Shown here piece by piece: positions 8,077 through 18,300 of a stretch of 64,000 bases of DNA. Positions within the stretch are counted from its first letter, which is position 1. Each line of letters opens with the position of its first letter. The stretch spans positions 64,433 through 128,432 of the forward strand of contig NZ_JAUYGV010000008.1 of NCBI RefSeq assembly GCF_030690345.1. Reading direction: 5' to 3'. This DNA comes from Rheinheimera sp. (GTDB taxonomy: Bacteria; Pseudomonadota; Gammaproteobacteria; Enterobacterales; Alteromonadaceae). Below the pieces are notes generated by a model. The model saw only the letters and a program-made list of their open reading frames with translations, was not told the origin of the DNA and searched no databases. The position numbers were made by a program, and so were the translations under genes.

Positions 8077-9315
8077 TTAAGGCGCAACTTGCTGCAAAAT
8101 TAAACCACAGATATAGGCACCATAGGTACCCAGACCATACCCCAGCACCGCCAGTAACACCCCCACCGGCGCCAGCGACGGATGAAACGCTGCCGCCACT
8201 ACCGGTGCCGATGCCGCACCGCCTACGTTAGCCTGGCTGCCAACTGCCATATAAAACATTGGCGCTTTAATCAGTTTCGCCACCAACAGCAACAAACCGG
8301 CATGCACCAGCATCCAGACAATACCCACTAAAAACATCAGCGGATAATCCAGAATAGCCGTTACGTCCATATGCATACCAATAGTGGCTACTAATATGTA
8401 CAAAAATGCCGAGCCCACTTTAGACGCACCTACCGCTTCAAGCTTACGCACTTTGGTGGTCGACATAAATAAACCCACGGTAGTGGCAATAACCACCAAC
8501 CAAAAGAAGCTGCTGGTTAAACTGTACATCGCAAGCTGCGGTGCAACCTGCTCAATCCAGGGGGCGATAATATCTGCCAGCGCGTGCGATAAACCGGTAA
8601 CACCAAAAGCAACCGCAATAATTAACATCAGGTCGTTCAGCTTGGGGATGCGGGCATTGTCGGCTTCGTACTGCTCAATTTTCCGGCGCAGATTTACAAT
8701 GCCGCTGGTATCAGCGCCGTTTTTGCGATCGAAGAACTCGGCGCGGCTGGCAATAAACAGCAATACTGCCATCCAAACATTCGCGACCAGCACATCAACC
8801 GTAATCATTACTGAGAAAATGCTGCCTTCAACGCCAAACACTTCTTTCATTGCCGCCTGATTAGCGCCGCCGCCAATCCAACTGCCGGCAATGGTGGTCA
8901 TGCCGCGCCACACGTCGCCGCCCAGCTCCTGCGGGAAGAAATACCCGACGCTCACCAGCGCTATAGGCCCGCCAATAATAATGCCCAGGGTACCGGTTAA
9001 AAACATAATCAGCGCTTTGGGGCCAAGGCCAAGTATCGCTTTAAAATCTACGCTCAGGGTTAACAACACTAAACTGGCCGGTAATAAATACCGCGACGCC
9101 ATCTTATACAGTGATGAGCCTTCACCATCGATAATGCCAAAACTGTTAAACAGCGACGGAATGAAGTAACACAGCAACAGCGCCGGGACAAATTTGTAGA
9201 AGGCTTTGCAGTAACGGTTATCGCTATGGCTGGTATAAAACACCGCGCCCAAAATAACCGCCATTAAGCCCAACACCACCGCATCGTTGGTGATAAGCAC
9301 ACTGGATTCTTGCAT
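8077..9315 (-). CDS. DUF819 family integral membrane protein
   Basis: The ATG at 9313-9315 (MQESSVL) is preferred over a longer frame from 9378, because CAGGG lies just upstream and the first transmembrane helix follows soon after. The 412-residue protein has about ten membrane helices and the conserved SWIGGGANQAAMKEVFG segment typical of DUF819 (YjcL-like) proteins. A cytoplasmic loop (about 205-230) is charged. The family has a fold like sodium-dependent or citrate-type transporters, but the substrate is not established. It lies 24 bp upstream of the AI-2E-type gene and probably shares a transcript. Confidence 0.85.
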   Translation of the reverse strand: MQESSVLITNDAVVLGLMAVILGAVFYTSHSDNRYCKAFYKFVPALLLCYFIPSLFNSFGIIDGEGSSLYKMASRYLLPASLVLLTLSVDFKAILGLGPKALIMFLTGTLGIIIGGPIALVSVGYFFPQELGGDVWRGMTTIAGSWIGGGANQAAMKEVFGVEGSIFSVMITVDVLVANVWMAVLLFIASRAEFFDRKNGADTSGIVNLRRKIEQYEADNARIPKLNDLMLIIAVAFGVTGLSHALADIIAPWIEQVAPQLAMYSLTSSFFWLVVIATTVGLFMSTTKVRKLEAVGASKVGSAFLYILVATIGMHMDVTAILDYPLMFLVGIVWMLVHAGLLLLVAKLIKAPMFYMAVGSQANVGGAASAPVVAAAFHPSLAPVGVLLAVLGYGLGTYGAYICGLILQQVAP

Positions 9316-9483
9316 ACGGGACCCTGAAAAATGAGTAAGAGACAGTTGTTTTACTGACAACACTTTTGGCGCCAACATAGCACAGCACCCGGCGTTAACA
9401 AAGCGCCGGCCGTTGTTTTACTGCTAAGCTGCGATAATCTGCTACGTTTTGTTTATCTGACTCACCTTCGCCGACCGGGCTTG

Positions 9484-9831
9484 TTATGGTGCCGCTTTGG
9501 CAGTCAATGCCGGCGTATCAAAGGCAACACCGTCCCAGCCATTGCGGATAAAATTGCGGATATTCTGATGATCAGTACCTTTGGGAGTATCAAGCACAGC
9601 GCGGTAATAATCGCCGAATAAATGCAACGTCTGTGGCGCCGACAACTGATGTAGCAGGCCAAAAGCAAGGATTTTACAGGAGCCGTTATTCTCACCGGCG
9701 TCGTTGTATAAATCACCGTTTTTAAAGGCTGCCGGCGTAAACTGATACAAGCTGTCAATTAAGCTGATGCTTTGTTCAAAGCTGATGGTGTCCGGCTCAG
9801 TACTTAACTGAATAAAAAAACGTTCTAACAT
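9484..9831 (-). CDS. HopJ type III effector-like family protein
   Basis: The 115-residue protein starts at ATG 9829-9831, with AGGAGTT 5 bases upstream; an extended frame to 9924 has no ribosome site. The sequence (FTPAAFKNGDLYNDAGENNGSCKILAFGLL ... HQNIRNFIRNGWDGVAF, quoted in parts) matches the HopJ family (PF08888 type). The family was named after a Pseudomonas syringae effector but is widespread in free-living gammaproteobacteria with no type III system. None is visible in this window. A housekeeping role is more likely than secretion, but the function is unknown. The Ada-type gene is divergent. Confidence 0.82.
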   Translation of the reverse strand: MLERFFIQLSTEPDTISFEQSISLIDSLYQFTPAAFKNGDLYNDAGENNGSCKILAFGLLHQLSAPQTLHLFGDYYRAVLDTPKGTDHQNIRNFIRNGWDGVAFDTPALTAKAAP

Positions 9832-10019
9832 ATGAACTCCTGTTCTGCGACTGCCTCGCTGGCAAAGTGTTATAGCGCAGATACTAAGCGTTGATACCGC
9901 GCTTAGCAAGACGCCCGGCGCCAACGGCAGACAAATTTACTATTCAGTACCGGATCCGGCCGGTTTTTACCGGCGCTGTTGATATACTGCCTTCATACCC
10001 AGTTGTCACCGGAACCACC

Positions 10020-11387
10020 ATGCTTAACAACACTGTTTGCCAACAAGCCCGCCTGGCAAGGGACGCCCGCTTTGATGGTCTGTTTTTTACCGCCGTCAAA
10101 AGTACCGGCATTTATTGCCGGCCCGTTTGTCCGGCCAGAGCCCCGGCAGAACATCAGGTCAGTTATTATTTCAGCGCTGCGGCTGCCGTTGCCGCCGGTT
10201 ACCGTCCCTGTCTGCGCTGCCGGCCGGACAGTGCGCCGGGTTCTGCGGCCTGGCAAGGCAGTCAAACCACCTTGCAACGAGCATTACGGCTGATTGACGA
10301 AGGCGGATTACAACAACAGAGCCAGGCCGCTCTGGCAACACGGCTGGGGATCAGCGAGCGCTATTTGCGTAAGTTATTTCAGCAACAACTCGGCTTAGCG
10401 CCCAAGCAATATGCATTAACACAGCAGGTATTGTTTGCCAAAAAGCTGCTGCATGAAACCGCCCTGCCGGTCAGTGATATTGCGTTTCAGGCCGGCTTTA
10501 ACAGCGTGCGCCGTTTTAACGATGCGTTTAAACAGCAACTGCAGTTAAGCCCTACGGCAATTCGCCGGCGCAGCAAGGCAACAAATGACTGCATTGAACT
10601 GGAGCTGAGCTACCGCCCGCCGCTGGCATGGCAGCGCATGCTGCAATTTTGGCAGGCGCGCACCCTGGATGGCATAGATTGGGCAGACGCACAGCAATAC
10701 GGCCGCAGCTTTAGTTACCTCGGCCAGCCCGGTTGGTTCGATGTGGCGCCGTGGCGTGCTAACAGTTTAAAGTTGCGCCTGCATTGGCACGGCAAACAAG
10801 GCTTGTTTAATCTGGTACAACATATTCGCCGTTTGCTGGATTTAGACGCCAATATGCTGTTAATTGAACAACAGCTGGCAGACAGCCCGCTGTTTGCCGG
10901 TGGCATTATCAACGGTCTGCGCATTCCCGGACTGTGGGACAGCTGGGAAGCCGGGGTACGGGCAGTGTTAGGCCAGCAAGTCAGTGTCGCCGGCGCCAGA
11001 ACCCAATTAAATCGCCTGGTACAGGCGCTGGGCGAAACACTGGGTACAGATAAAAAACTGTTTCCCACGCCGCAAGCACTACTGTCCAGCGACTTACAGA
11101 TGATTAAAGTGCCCAATGCCAGACGCGATACGTTAAAAGCACTGGCACAGTTTGTTATTGCGCAGCCGGAAGCAGAGCCGCAGCAATGGCTGGCGTTAAA
11201 AGGCATCGGCCCCTGGACCGTTAACTACGCCAGATTGCGTGGTTTATCTGACAGCGATATTTGGCTGGGCGGCGATCTGGGCGTACAAAAAGCGCTGGCT
11301 AAAACCGGCCGTGACACCGATAACAGCAGCCTGGCGCCGTGGCGCAGCTACGCCACCTTTCAGTTATGGTTTAGTTTAGGAGACTGA
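10020..11387 (+). CDS. Ada-AlkA fusion: methylphosphotriester sensor plus 3-methyladenine DNA glycosylase
   Basis: The 455-residue protein has three parts. An N-terminal Ada zinc domain carries Cys33, Cys37, Cys64 and Cys67, where the first cysteine accepts methyl groups from DNA phosphotriesters. An AraC-type helix-turn-helix covers about 88-185. An AlkA glycosylase covers about 190-450, with the helix-hairpin-helix LKGIGPWTVNYA and the catalytic Asp in GGDLG (about 419). The start at 10020 gives an intact Ada domain; the longer frame from 9891 adds only non-conserved residues. One protein thus senses alkylation, activates transcription and excises alkylated bases. The Ogt gene follows after 2 bp, completing an adaptive-response operon. 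Confidence 0.93.
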   Translation: MLNNTVCQQARLARDARFDGLFFTAVKSTGIYCRPVCPARAPAEHQVSYYFSAAAAVAAGYRPCLRCRPDSAPGSAAWQGSQTTLQRALRLIDEGGLQQQSQAALATRLGISERYLRKLFQQQLGLAPKQYALTQQVLFAKKLLHETALPVSDIAFQAGFNSVRRFNDAFKQQLQLSPTAIRRRSKATNDCIELELSYRPPLAWQRMLQFWQARTLDGIDWADAQQYGRSFSYLGQPGWFDVAPWRANSLKLRLHWHGKQGLFNLVQHIRRLLDLDANMLLIEQQLADSPLFAGGIINGLRIPGLWDSWEAGVRAVLGQQVSVAGARTQLNRLVQALGETLGTDKKLFPTPQALLSSDLQMIKVPNARRDTLKALAQFVIAQPEAEPQQWLALKGIGPWTVNYARLRGLSDSDIWLGGDLGVQKALAKTGRDTDNSSLAPWRSYATFQLWFSLGD

Positions 11388-11389
11388 CT

Positions 11390-11854
11390 ATGTATATGCA
11401 GTTTATCAACAGCCCGCTGGGGCCGGTAAAAATAACCGCTTCAGACAGCGGCATTACCGGCATCAGTTTTGTCAGCACAGTATTTGCCGGCACAGCACAG
11501 CCATCGCAGCCCTCGGCGCTGACCGACAGCGCCGCTGCCCAGCTTAGCGCTTATTTTGCCGGCAGCCTGAACCGTTTTGATCTGCCGCTGGCAGCGCAAG
11601 GCACCGCGTTTCAGCAACAAGTATGGCGTACGCTGTGCACCGTGCCCTTTGGTACAACCTGCAGCTATGCCGACATTGCCCGCGGCATCAGCAATGTGAA
11701 GGCCGTGCGCGCCGTCGGCGCAGCCAATGGCCGTAACCCTATTGCAATAGTGGTGCCCTGCCACCGCGTTATCGGCGCTAACGGCACCCTAACCGGCTAT
11801 GCCGGCGGTTTGGATAAAAAAGCCTGGTTGCTGAAACACGAACAGCGCCCTTAG
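11390..11854 (+). CDS. ogt: Methylated-DNA--[protein]-cysteine S-methyltransferase
   Basis: The 154-residue protein repairs O6-methylguanine by transferring the methyl group irreversibly to its own cysteine. The active-site motif IVVPCHRVIGANG is present (Cys about 124), followed by LTGYAGG and KKAWLL, which are conserved in Ogt/Ada C-terminal domains. The N-terminal domain is short, as in Ogt. The gene begins 2 bp after the Ada-AlkA fusion, which lacks its own C-terminal methyltransferase. Together the two restore the full set of Ada functions. A terminator overlaps the 3' end. Confidence 0.93.
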   Translation: MYMQFINSPLGPVKITASDSGITGISFVSTVFAGTAQPSQPSALTDSAAAQLSAYFAGSLNRFDLPLAAQGTAFQQQVWRTLCTVPFGTTCSYADIARGISNVKAVRAVGAANGRNPIAIVVPCHRVIGANGTLTGYAGGLDKKAWLLKHEQRP

Positions 11855-11868
11855 GCGCTGTTCTTTTT
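11840..11868 (+). terminator. Rho-independent terminator after ogt
   Basis: A perfect 10-base stem (GAACAGCGCC/GGCGCTGTTC) with a 4-base loop is followed by TTTTT. The stem overlaps the last codons and the stop of ogt and ends the alkylation-repair operon before the convergent outer-membrane gene. Confidence 0.9.
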
Positions 11869-11882
11869 ACCATTAAGCTTGC

Positions 11883-12419
11883 TTAGAACTGGTACGACAC
11901 GCCAAAGCGGAACTCGTTTTTAGTGTCACCGCTGTTCAGCGCAATATTGCTACGGATAGCCCAATCCGGGCTCAGGTAAAATGCAATACCACCGGCTAAG
12001 CTGCCGTGATCATCACCAATAGAGTGGTAAGTTGCTTCAGAGTACAGCTCTACCTGCGGCGTTAACGGATGGCGTAAACCAATACCGCCGTAACCACCGG
12101 TGTCGTCGGCATCGCCTGACGCATTTTCAATACCTGCCAAAACATAGGTTTGGGTAGCAGGTGAGAAATCCAACTTAAAACCAGTAAGATAATTAACACC
12201 GGCCTGAACAAAGTTCACATCAAAAGGGCCGTTAGATAAACGGGAGAAAGTAGCGTCCACAACCCAGTTACCGTCCAAACGGTAAGAACCTTCGACGTAA
12301 GGGCCATCGCCACCTGCATCGGTATAGCCGGCACCGACGTAGTCCCAGTTAATATTAGCCTGGGCACCACTTGCAAATGCTGCCGCGATAACTGCGGCTA
12401 AAACCAGTGATTTTTTCAT
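11883..12419 (-). CDS. YfaZ-like outer-membrane beta-barrel protein
   Basis: The 178-residue protein starts with a signal peptide (KKSLVLAAVIAAAFASGAQA). Alternating hydrophobic strands with many Gly/Tyr/Asp turns follow (YVGAGYTDAGG, YVEGSYRLDGNWVVDATFSRL), and it ends in a C-terminal aromatic residue (FRFGVSYQF). This is the signature of an outer-membrane beta barrel of about eight strands. It resembles the YfaZ/small-porin group common in Alteromonadales. It is a single gene with about 200 bp of upstream sequence and is convergent with ogt. Its function in the outer membrane is not known. Confidence 0.75.
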   Translation of the reverse strand: MKKSLVLAAVIAAAFASGAQANINWDYVGAGYTDAGGDGPYVEGSYRLDGNWVVDATFSRLSNGPFDVNFVQAGVNYLTGFKLDFSPATQTYVLAGIENASGDADDTGGYGGIGLRHPLTPQVELYSEATYHSIGDDHGSLAGGIAFYLSPDWAIRSNIALNSGDTKNEFRFGVSYQF

Positions 12420-12626
12420 TATTATGACTCCGTTGTTGCTCTGAGGTAGTTGTTACTTCAACTGACTATGCTTAAACACGGCCAGCTTAACCCGGGCGTA
12501 TTAACGCTGCCTGAACTGGCAAGACCAGCTACAGTTCTATTTTTTAGAAAAATTGCGCGCGGATAATACCATTTTCTTTTCATTTAAAACGGAGTTTAAT
12601 AGCCAAAACCTGAATGGGAGCACCTG

Positions 12627-13517
12627 ATGACAGCACGCACCTTGCAACGATTAATCCCCGCCATACAAACATCGGATGGCGCCGGGGTCACTATAAAGCG
12701 CAGCCTGGGGCAAACGCCGCAAACACGGCTGGACCCGTTTCTGATGTTGGATTTCTTTGGCTCAGACCAGCCCGGTGACTATATCAAAGGCTTTCCGCCA
12801 CACCCGCACCGCGGTTTTGAAACCGTGACCTATATGCTGGACGGCCATATGCTGCATCAAGACCACCTGGGTAACCAGGGCCACCTGAAAAGCGGCGGCG
12901 TGCAGTGGATGACCGCCGGGCGCGGCATTATTCACTCCGAAATGCCGCAACAGGAGCAAGGCCTGATGCAGGGATTTCAACTGTGGCTGAATTTACCGGC
13001 GGCAGAAAAAATGCAGCCGGCCGCCTATGTTGATATTCGCCCGGAGCTGATCCCGCACGTTACATTAGCGGAGGGCAACAGTGCTAAAGTGATCGCCGGC
13101 CTGTTGCAAACCGACAGCATACAGCAAGGTGGTCCGATCCGTGGCCTCACTACAGATCCGCAATATTATGATCTGCAGCTGCGCGCCGGCAGCCGGGTTA
13201 CGCTGGAATTGCCGGTAACGCACAACGCTTTTGTTTACCCTTACAGCGCAGATATTTATGTGCAGGACGACAAAGAGCAGCGTAAAGTGCCGCAGCATCA
13301 GGCCGGTGTGCTGACACACGGCAATAGTGTAACCCTGGTTGCCACTGAGGATACTAAAGTGCTGCTGTTAGCTGCCGCACCTATCGGTGAGCCGGTGGTG
13401 CAGTACGGCCCCTTTGTGATGAATAGTACAGCGGAGATCGAACAAGCCATCAGTGACTATCAGCAAGGTAAACTTACCGCAAACACGGCCGCCGGCAGTA
13501 TTAAGCTGGCGCCGTAA
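12627..13517 (+). CDS. Pirin family protein
   Basis: The 296-residue bicupin has the pirin metal-site motif in the N-terminal cupin: HPHRGFETVTYMLDG (His, His and Glu ligands), with a later His in GGVQWMTAGRGIIHSE. The C-terminal cupin (about 175-290) is also present. Bacterial pirins bind iron; some have quercetinase activity and others control redox enzymes. The gene stands alone between a divergent porin gene and mtnN, 77 bp upstream. Nothing here decides the substrate. The family assignment is firm. Confidence 0.9.
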   Translation: MTARTLQRLIPAIQTSDGAGVTIKRSLGQTPQTRLDPFLMLDFFGSDQPGDYIKGFPPHPHRGFETVTYMLDGHMLHQDHLGNQGHLKSGGVQWMTAGRGIIHSEMPQQEQGLMQGFQLWLNLPAAEKMQPAAYVDIRPELIPHVTLAEGNSAKVIAGLLQTDSIQQGGPIRGLTTDPQYYDLQLRAGSRVTLELPVTHNAFVYPYSADIYVQDDKEQRKVPQHQAGVLTHGNSVTLVATEDTKVLLLAAAPIGEPVVQYGPFVMNSTAEIEQAISDYQQGKLTANTAAGSIKLAP

Positions 13518-13594
13518 GGCTAACGCAATGAAAAGCGGGATTTTGTCAGCATAGCGTTTTATACTAATGCCTTTGTAATGACAGAGACTGCAGC

Positions 13595-14305
13595 ATGCAA
13601 TTAATCGGTATTATCGGCGCCATGGAGCCGGAAGTGGCGCTGCTGCGCCAACAAATCACAGATGTTAACAGCACCGAACTGGGTGGCTATGTGTTTTACA
13701 GCGGCAAGCTGGCAGGCCAGGCCGTGGTGCTGGTGCAATCCGGCATTGGTAAAGTGGCATCGGCGCTGGCCACGGCTTTACTTATTCAGCAGTTTAAACC
13801 CGATGCAGTCATTAACACCGGCTCAGCCGGTGGCTTTGATCCGCAGCTGAATGTCGGCGATGTGGTGATCAGTACTGAAGTACGCCATCACGATGTCGAC
13901 GTGACCGCCTTTGGTTATGAAATGGGCCAGGTGCCACAAATGCCGGCAGCCTTTAGTGCACACCCGGCGCTGGTCAATGCTGCAGAGCAAAGCATACAGG
14001 CGCTGGGTTTTTGCCAGACCAAAAAAGGCTTAATCGCCACCGGCGACAGCTTTATTTGTGATCCGGCACGCATCGCCGTTATCCGCCAGCAATTCCCCAC
14101 CATGCTGGCAGTTGAAATGGAAGGTGCCGCCATTGCCCAGGTCTGTCATATGTTGAAAACCCCCTTTGTGGTGATCCGCAGCCTGAGTGACATTGCCGGT
14201 AAAGAGTCGCCGCAATCTTTTGAGGCTTACTTGGAAGTAGCCTCCAAACACAGCTCAGCTATGGTCACAGAGCTGTTAACCCGTCTACACGGCGTTACAC
14301 TGTAA
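13595..14305 (+). CDS. mtnN: 5'-methylthioadenosine/S-adenosylhomocysteine nucleosidase
   Basis: The 236-residue protein has the full MTA/SAH nucleosidase signature: [11 protein letters not shown] at the start, [22 protein letters not shown] and the active-site segment [11 protein letters not shown], with RSLSDIAG carrying the catalytic Asp. It cleaves methylthioadenosine and S-adenosylhomocysteine, feeding methionine salvage and quorum-signal (AI-2) precursor formation. The CbiB-like gene starts one base after its stop, an arrangement also known from Vibrio and Shewanella relatives, so the two are probably translated together. Confidence 0.95.
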   Translation: MQLIGIIGAMEPEVALLRQQITDVNSTELGGYVFYSGKLAGQAVVLVQSGIGKVASALATALLIQQFKPDAVINTGSAGGFDPQLNVGDVVISTEVRHHDVDVTAFGYEMGQVPQMPAAFSAHPALVNAAEQSIQALGFCQTKKGLIATGDSFICDPARIAVIRQQFPTMLAVEMEGAAIAQVCHMLKTPFVVIRSLSDIAGKESPQSFEAYLEVASKHSSAMVTELLTRLHGVTL

Positions 14306-14306
14306 C

Positions 14307-15263
14307 GTGGCGTGGCCGGACGGGCTGGCCGTCTATCCGCCGTTGCTGCTGGTTACCCTGCTGGCAGCACGGCTGTTGCCGTTACCGATGGCCTACCACC
14401 CGTTAACCGCATTTCGTTACTTTGCCCGCAGCCTGGGCAATAAAGTTAACCCTGATCCCGGCCGCGCCAAAAGCCAACAATATATTTCCGGCAGCCTGGC
14501 GCTGTTGATCGGCTGGCTACCGGCTATGGCATTGTTATACAGCCTGTATCAATTTTCAGAATTGCCATTAGTGCTGGATGCCCTATTGCTGTTTTGCAGC
14601 CTGGACTGGCAAAGCCGGCGTAGTCAGGCACTGCAGGTATATCACAGTTTGCAAAGCCATCAGCTAACTCTGGCAAGAGAGCAGGCGCAGCCGCTGCTGC
14701 TGCGCAACTGCAGCAAACTGACCGCAATGGGCCTGAGCAAAGCCGTTATTGAAAATCTGCTGCTGCAAAGCAGTAAGCAGCTGATTGGCGTGGGCTGTTT
14801 TTTCCTGCTCGGCGGTGGCCTGGCCGCTATCGGTTACCGCTTGCTGCAACAATTACAACAGCAATGGAACCCCAAACTTGCCGGTTATCAGCTGTTTGGC
14901 AAGCCCACTGCAATTATCGCCAGGCTGCTGAGCAGTATCCCCATGTTGTTGAGCAGCTGCCTTATAGCGCTGCAACACGGCGTGCTGCGGTTTTACCGCC
15001 GCAGCAAAACCGCGCGCTACCGTTTCAGCCTGCCGGCGTTTTATCTGTTGTGTGCCGGTTCGGCCGCACTGCATTGTGATTTGGGTGGTCCGGTCTATTA
15101 TAGTGAAACCAAATACAATCGCAGCCGCATCGCAGGGCAACATCCGCCCGGCGCAGCCGATATTAAAGCCTGTCTGCGGTTGTTGGCGTTTTTGCACCTT
15201 TATCTGCTGCTGCTGACCGGCAGCTTCAGCTTGCTGCAATTAGCATGGTGGCTGGCGAACTGA
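14307..15263 (+). CDS. CobD/CbiB-like cobalamin biosynthesis membrane protein
   Basis: The 318-residue membrane protein of the CobD/CbiB family has about five hydrophobic helices. Its C-terminal motif HCDLGGPVYYSE...RIAGQHPPGAADI corresponds to the conserved end of adenosylcobinamide-phosphate synthase. The start is GTG, one base after the mtnN stop. Canonical family members attach aminopropanol (phosphate) to adenosylcobyric acid. No other cobalamin gene lies in the window, so it may work in cobinamide salvage. The N-terminal half is divergent, so enzymatic activity is an inference. Confidence 0.75.
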   Translation: MAWPDGLAVYPPLLLVTLLAARLLPLPMAYHPLTAFRYFARSLGNKVNPDPGRAKSQQYISGSLALLIGWLPAMALLYSLYQFSELPLVLDALLLFCSLDWQSRRSQALQVYHSLQSHQLTLAREQAQPLLLRNCSKLTAMGLSKAVIENLLLQSSKQLIGVGCFFLLGGGLAAIGYRLLQQLQQQWNPKLAGYQLFGKPTAIIARLLSSIPMLLSSCLIALQHGVLRFYRRSKTARYRFSLPAFYLLCAGSAALHCDLGGPVYYSETKYNRSRIAGQHPPGAADIKACLRLLAFLHLYLLLLTGSFSLLQLAWWLAN

Positions 15264-15382
15264 ATATGCCTTTATCAACGCTGACAGAAGGCTGGACAAG
15301 GCTGGTGTTCTCGTTATATGTTTTGCCATCACGCAAGGTGTAGCACCGATAATATTGATAAAGCTACCGAACGGGAGTTCCA

Positions 15383-18300
15383 GTGAATTTTTTGCCGCAT
15401 TTTTTGCGCTACGCAGCTCTGTTTTTGCTGTTTACAGCATTTTGCCTGCCTGCGGCTCCGTTACTACGGCCGCTGACCCCCGATCAGGGTTTGTCGCAGG
15501 GTTCAGTAAACAATTTACTGCTGGATGATGACGGCTTTTTATGGATCGCCACTGCTGGTGGCCTGAACCGTTTTGACGGCAACAGGGTAATTCAGGTAGG
15601 CAGTGCCGACTCCGGTTTAAAAGAAGTTAACTTTACCAGGTTACTACGCGACTCTGACCGCATGATCTACGCCGCCAGTGGTTATGGCGATATCTATCGC
15701 TATCAGCCATTGTCCGGTTTAATGGCGCCCTTTGCCACTATCCGCCACAGCGAAACCGGCCAACCGCAATTTATTGCCGCTCTGGTACAACAAAACGCTG
15801 ACTATTTGCTAGCTGCCACCAACTCTACTGTAGTGCGTATTAACCGCTACACCGGCAGCAGCGAAACCTTATTTCACCTTGCCGACGCCGGTTATCCGCA
15901 AGGCTGGCTGCGCCAACTTTATGTGTATCAGCACTATGTGCTGATCGCCGCTTTTAACGGCGTTATTGCTCTTGATACCACAAACGGCAACCACACTTAC
16001 CTGCCGCATATCGCAGTTGAGCAGGCTAATGCAGACAATACCCACGTTAAATTCCTGGATGTTAAACAAGATAAACTGTGGATTGGTACCGTCGATGGTT
16101 TATACAGCATTGCGCTTGACGCCATGCAGGCTTATTTACAACAGCAACAACCCTACAGTGCAAAGCTTGAAATAGCCGGGCTGAACATCTGGAAAGTATT
16201 ATGGCAAGACGACGGCGCCCTGGTACCGACAGAAAGCGGCTTGTATCGCTTTAATTCCACCAGCGGCGATATTACGCGATTGCTGCGGCTAAGTGATGCC
16301 AACCTGAACTTATTTGAAAACACCATTTTAGATATTGCAGCCGATAATGCCGGCGGCTATTGGCTGGCTTCGCGTGATGACGGCGCCTTTTACTGGCATC
16401 CGCGCAGCAGTGCTTTTCGCCAGTTAACCAGGCGAGATAGCAGCGCGGCGTCATTAAGCAGCGACAAGGTGTTTGCACTGCTGGCTGATGATAACGATAC
16501 GCTGTGGATTGGTACCGCTAACGGGCTGAATAAAAAGCAATTACCGGGCAAAGAGCTGCAACAGTACCTGGTATCAAATGATCCAAAGGCTGTGCAACAC
16601 GGTGGTACCATCTACAATATTCATCCAGCCGATACTAATCAACTATGGCTAACCACTGCGCAGGGGCTGAAACTCTTTGACACAGCAATCGGCACAGAGC
16701 TGCCATTACCCGGCGTCAGCAATGATGACAAAATGTATTTTAACCATCTGAGCAGCAATTATTACCGTTACGGCGCAGATTTTTACTTTTTCAATCAAGA
16801 CAAGTTTTTACGCTACACCCCGGCGACGGGCAAGGTTGATGATATCAGCAGCAATATAGCGGCGCAGATCAATCTCAGCGGGCAAATTAATATTATTGGC
16901 CAGCTAACCGGCAAACATGCCGGCTTATTGCTCAGCAAACCGGATGAAATTTGGCTGTGGCAGCCGTCCGGCAACATCACCCGGTTGTTATACCGTGTCA
17001 GCGACTACAAGCCACAGTTGGGTCGTATCGCCGATACGGCCGTGCAGGATAACAAGGGCACACTCTGGGTGGGTATGTCCGGCATTGGTTTGCTTGGCTT
17101 TGACCCCGACTCAATTGGCTTATCCACACTGTTTAACAGTAAAGATAACTTACTGTCCGATGCCATATACAGCTTGCAATCTGACCGCTTCGGCGATATC
17201 TGGTTTTCCTCACACGCCGGCCTTGCCAGGCTGGACACACAGCTGCAACAAATAGAGTTTTTTACCCGCGAAGATGGTGTCTACACCAATGAATATAACG
17301 CCGGCGCAGTCAGCACTTTGACTGACGGCACTATGGCCTATGGCAGTATGCGTGGCGTTACTTTGGTTAATCCGGCGCTGTTGCAGGAAAAGCCGACAGT
17401 GCCCAAAGTGGTGATTACCGGCCTGAGTATATTGTCCGGTGACTTCAGTGCTATAGATGCCAACTTAAACGGCCGCACCTTTAAGTTCTCGCATCAGGAT
17501 TTAGGCGTATCCTTGCGTTTCAGTTCCATGAACTTCAGTGAGCAGCACAAAATGCGCTATCGCTTCTGGCTGGAGGGCAGCGACAATGTGCACTATCCGG
17601 CACAGCGCGATAACAGCGTTATATTTCCCCAGTTGGATAATGGCGACTATGTGTTCAACGTGGTAGCGATATCGCCCGCCAGCGGCAGGGAAAGTGAACC
17701 GGCGGTGCTCTACCTTAGTATTCATCCACCACTGTGGCAGTCTAACCCGGCCTTAGCGGCTTACTTGCTGTTAGTGTTATTTACCGGCTATAAATTTTAC
17801 CGCTTCCGGCGGCATCAACTGAAAGAAGTCCGCGCCGCACATTACCGCGTGCAGCAAAGTGAGCAGCGGTTAAAACAAGCGCTAACCTCTGTAAACAGCG
17901 GCGCCTGGGAGTGGAACGCAGACAATAACCGGCTGTTTGCTGCCAGAGTTCACACTATGCTGGGTTACAGCGAGCAGATGAACCCGCTGACGATGCAACA
18001 ACACATGACGCTGATCCATCCGGATGACAGGGCCGGCTTTGCCAGCCAATGGCTGCGCTTTTTGCAAGAGCCGGATGCCGGCTTTGATTACACCTACCGT
18101 ATGCAGCACCAGGCCGGGCAATGGCTGTGGTTTCGCGATCTGGGTAAAGCAACTACAACCGACTCCGGCAATAAAGTGACCAAAGTTATCGGCACCTTTA
18201 GCAATATCACTGAAACCCGAGCCAATATGGAAAAAGCGCGGCTATTTGGTGAAGCCTTTCAGCAAACCCGTGACTGGGTGGTTATTTTGGACAACCGTCA

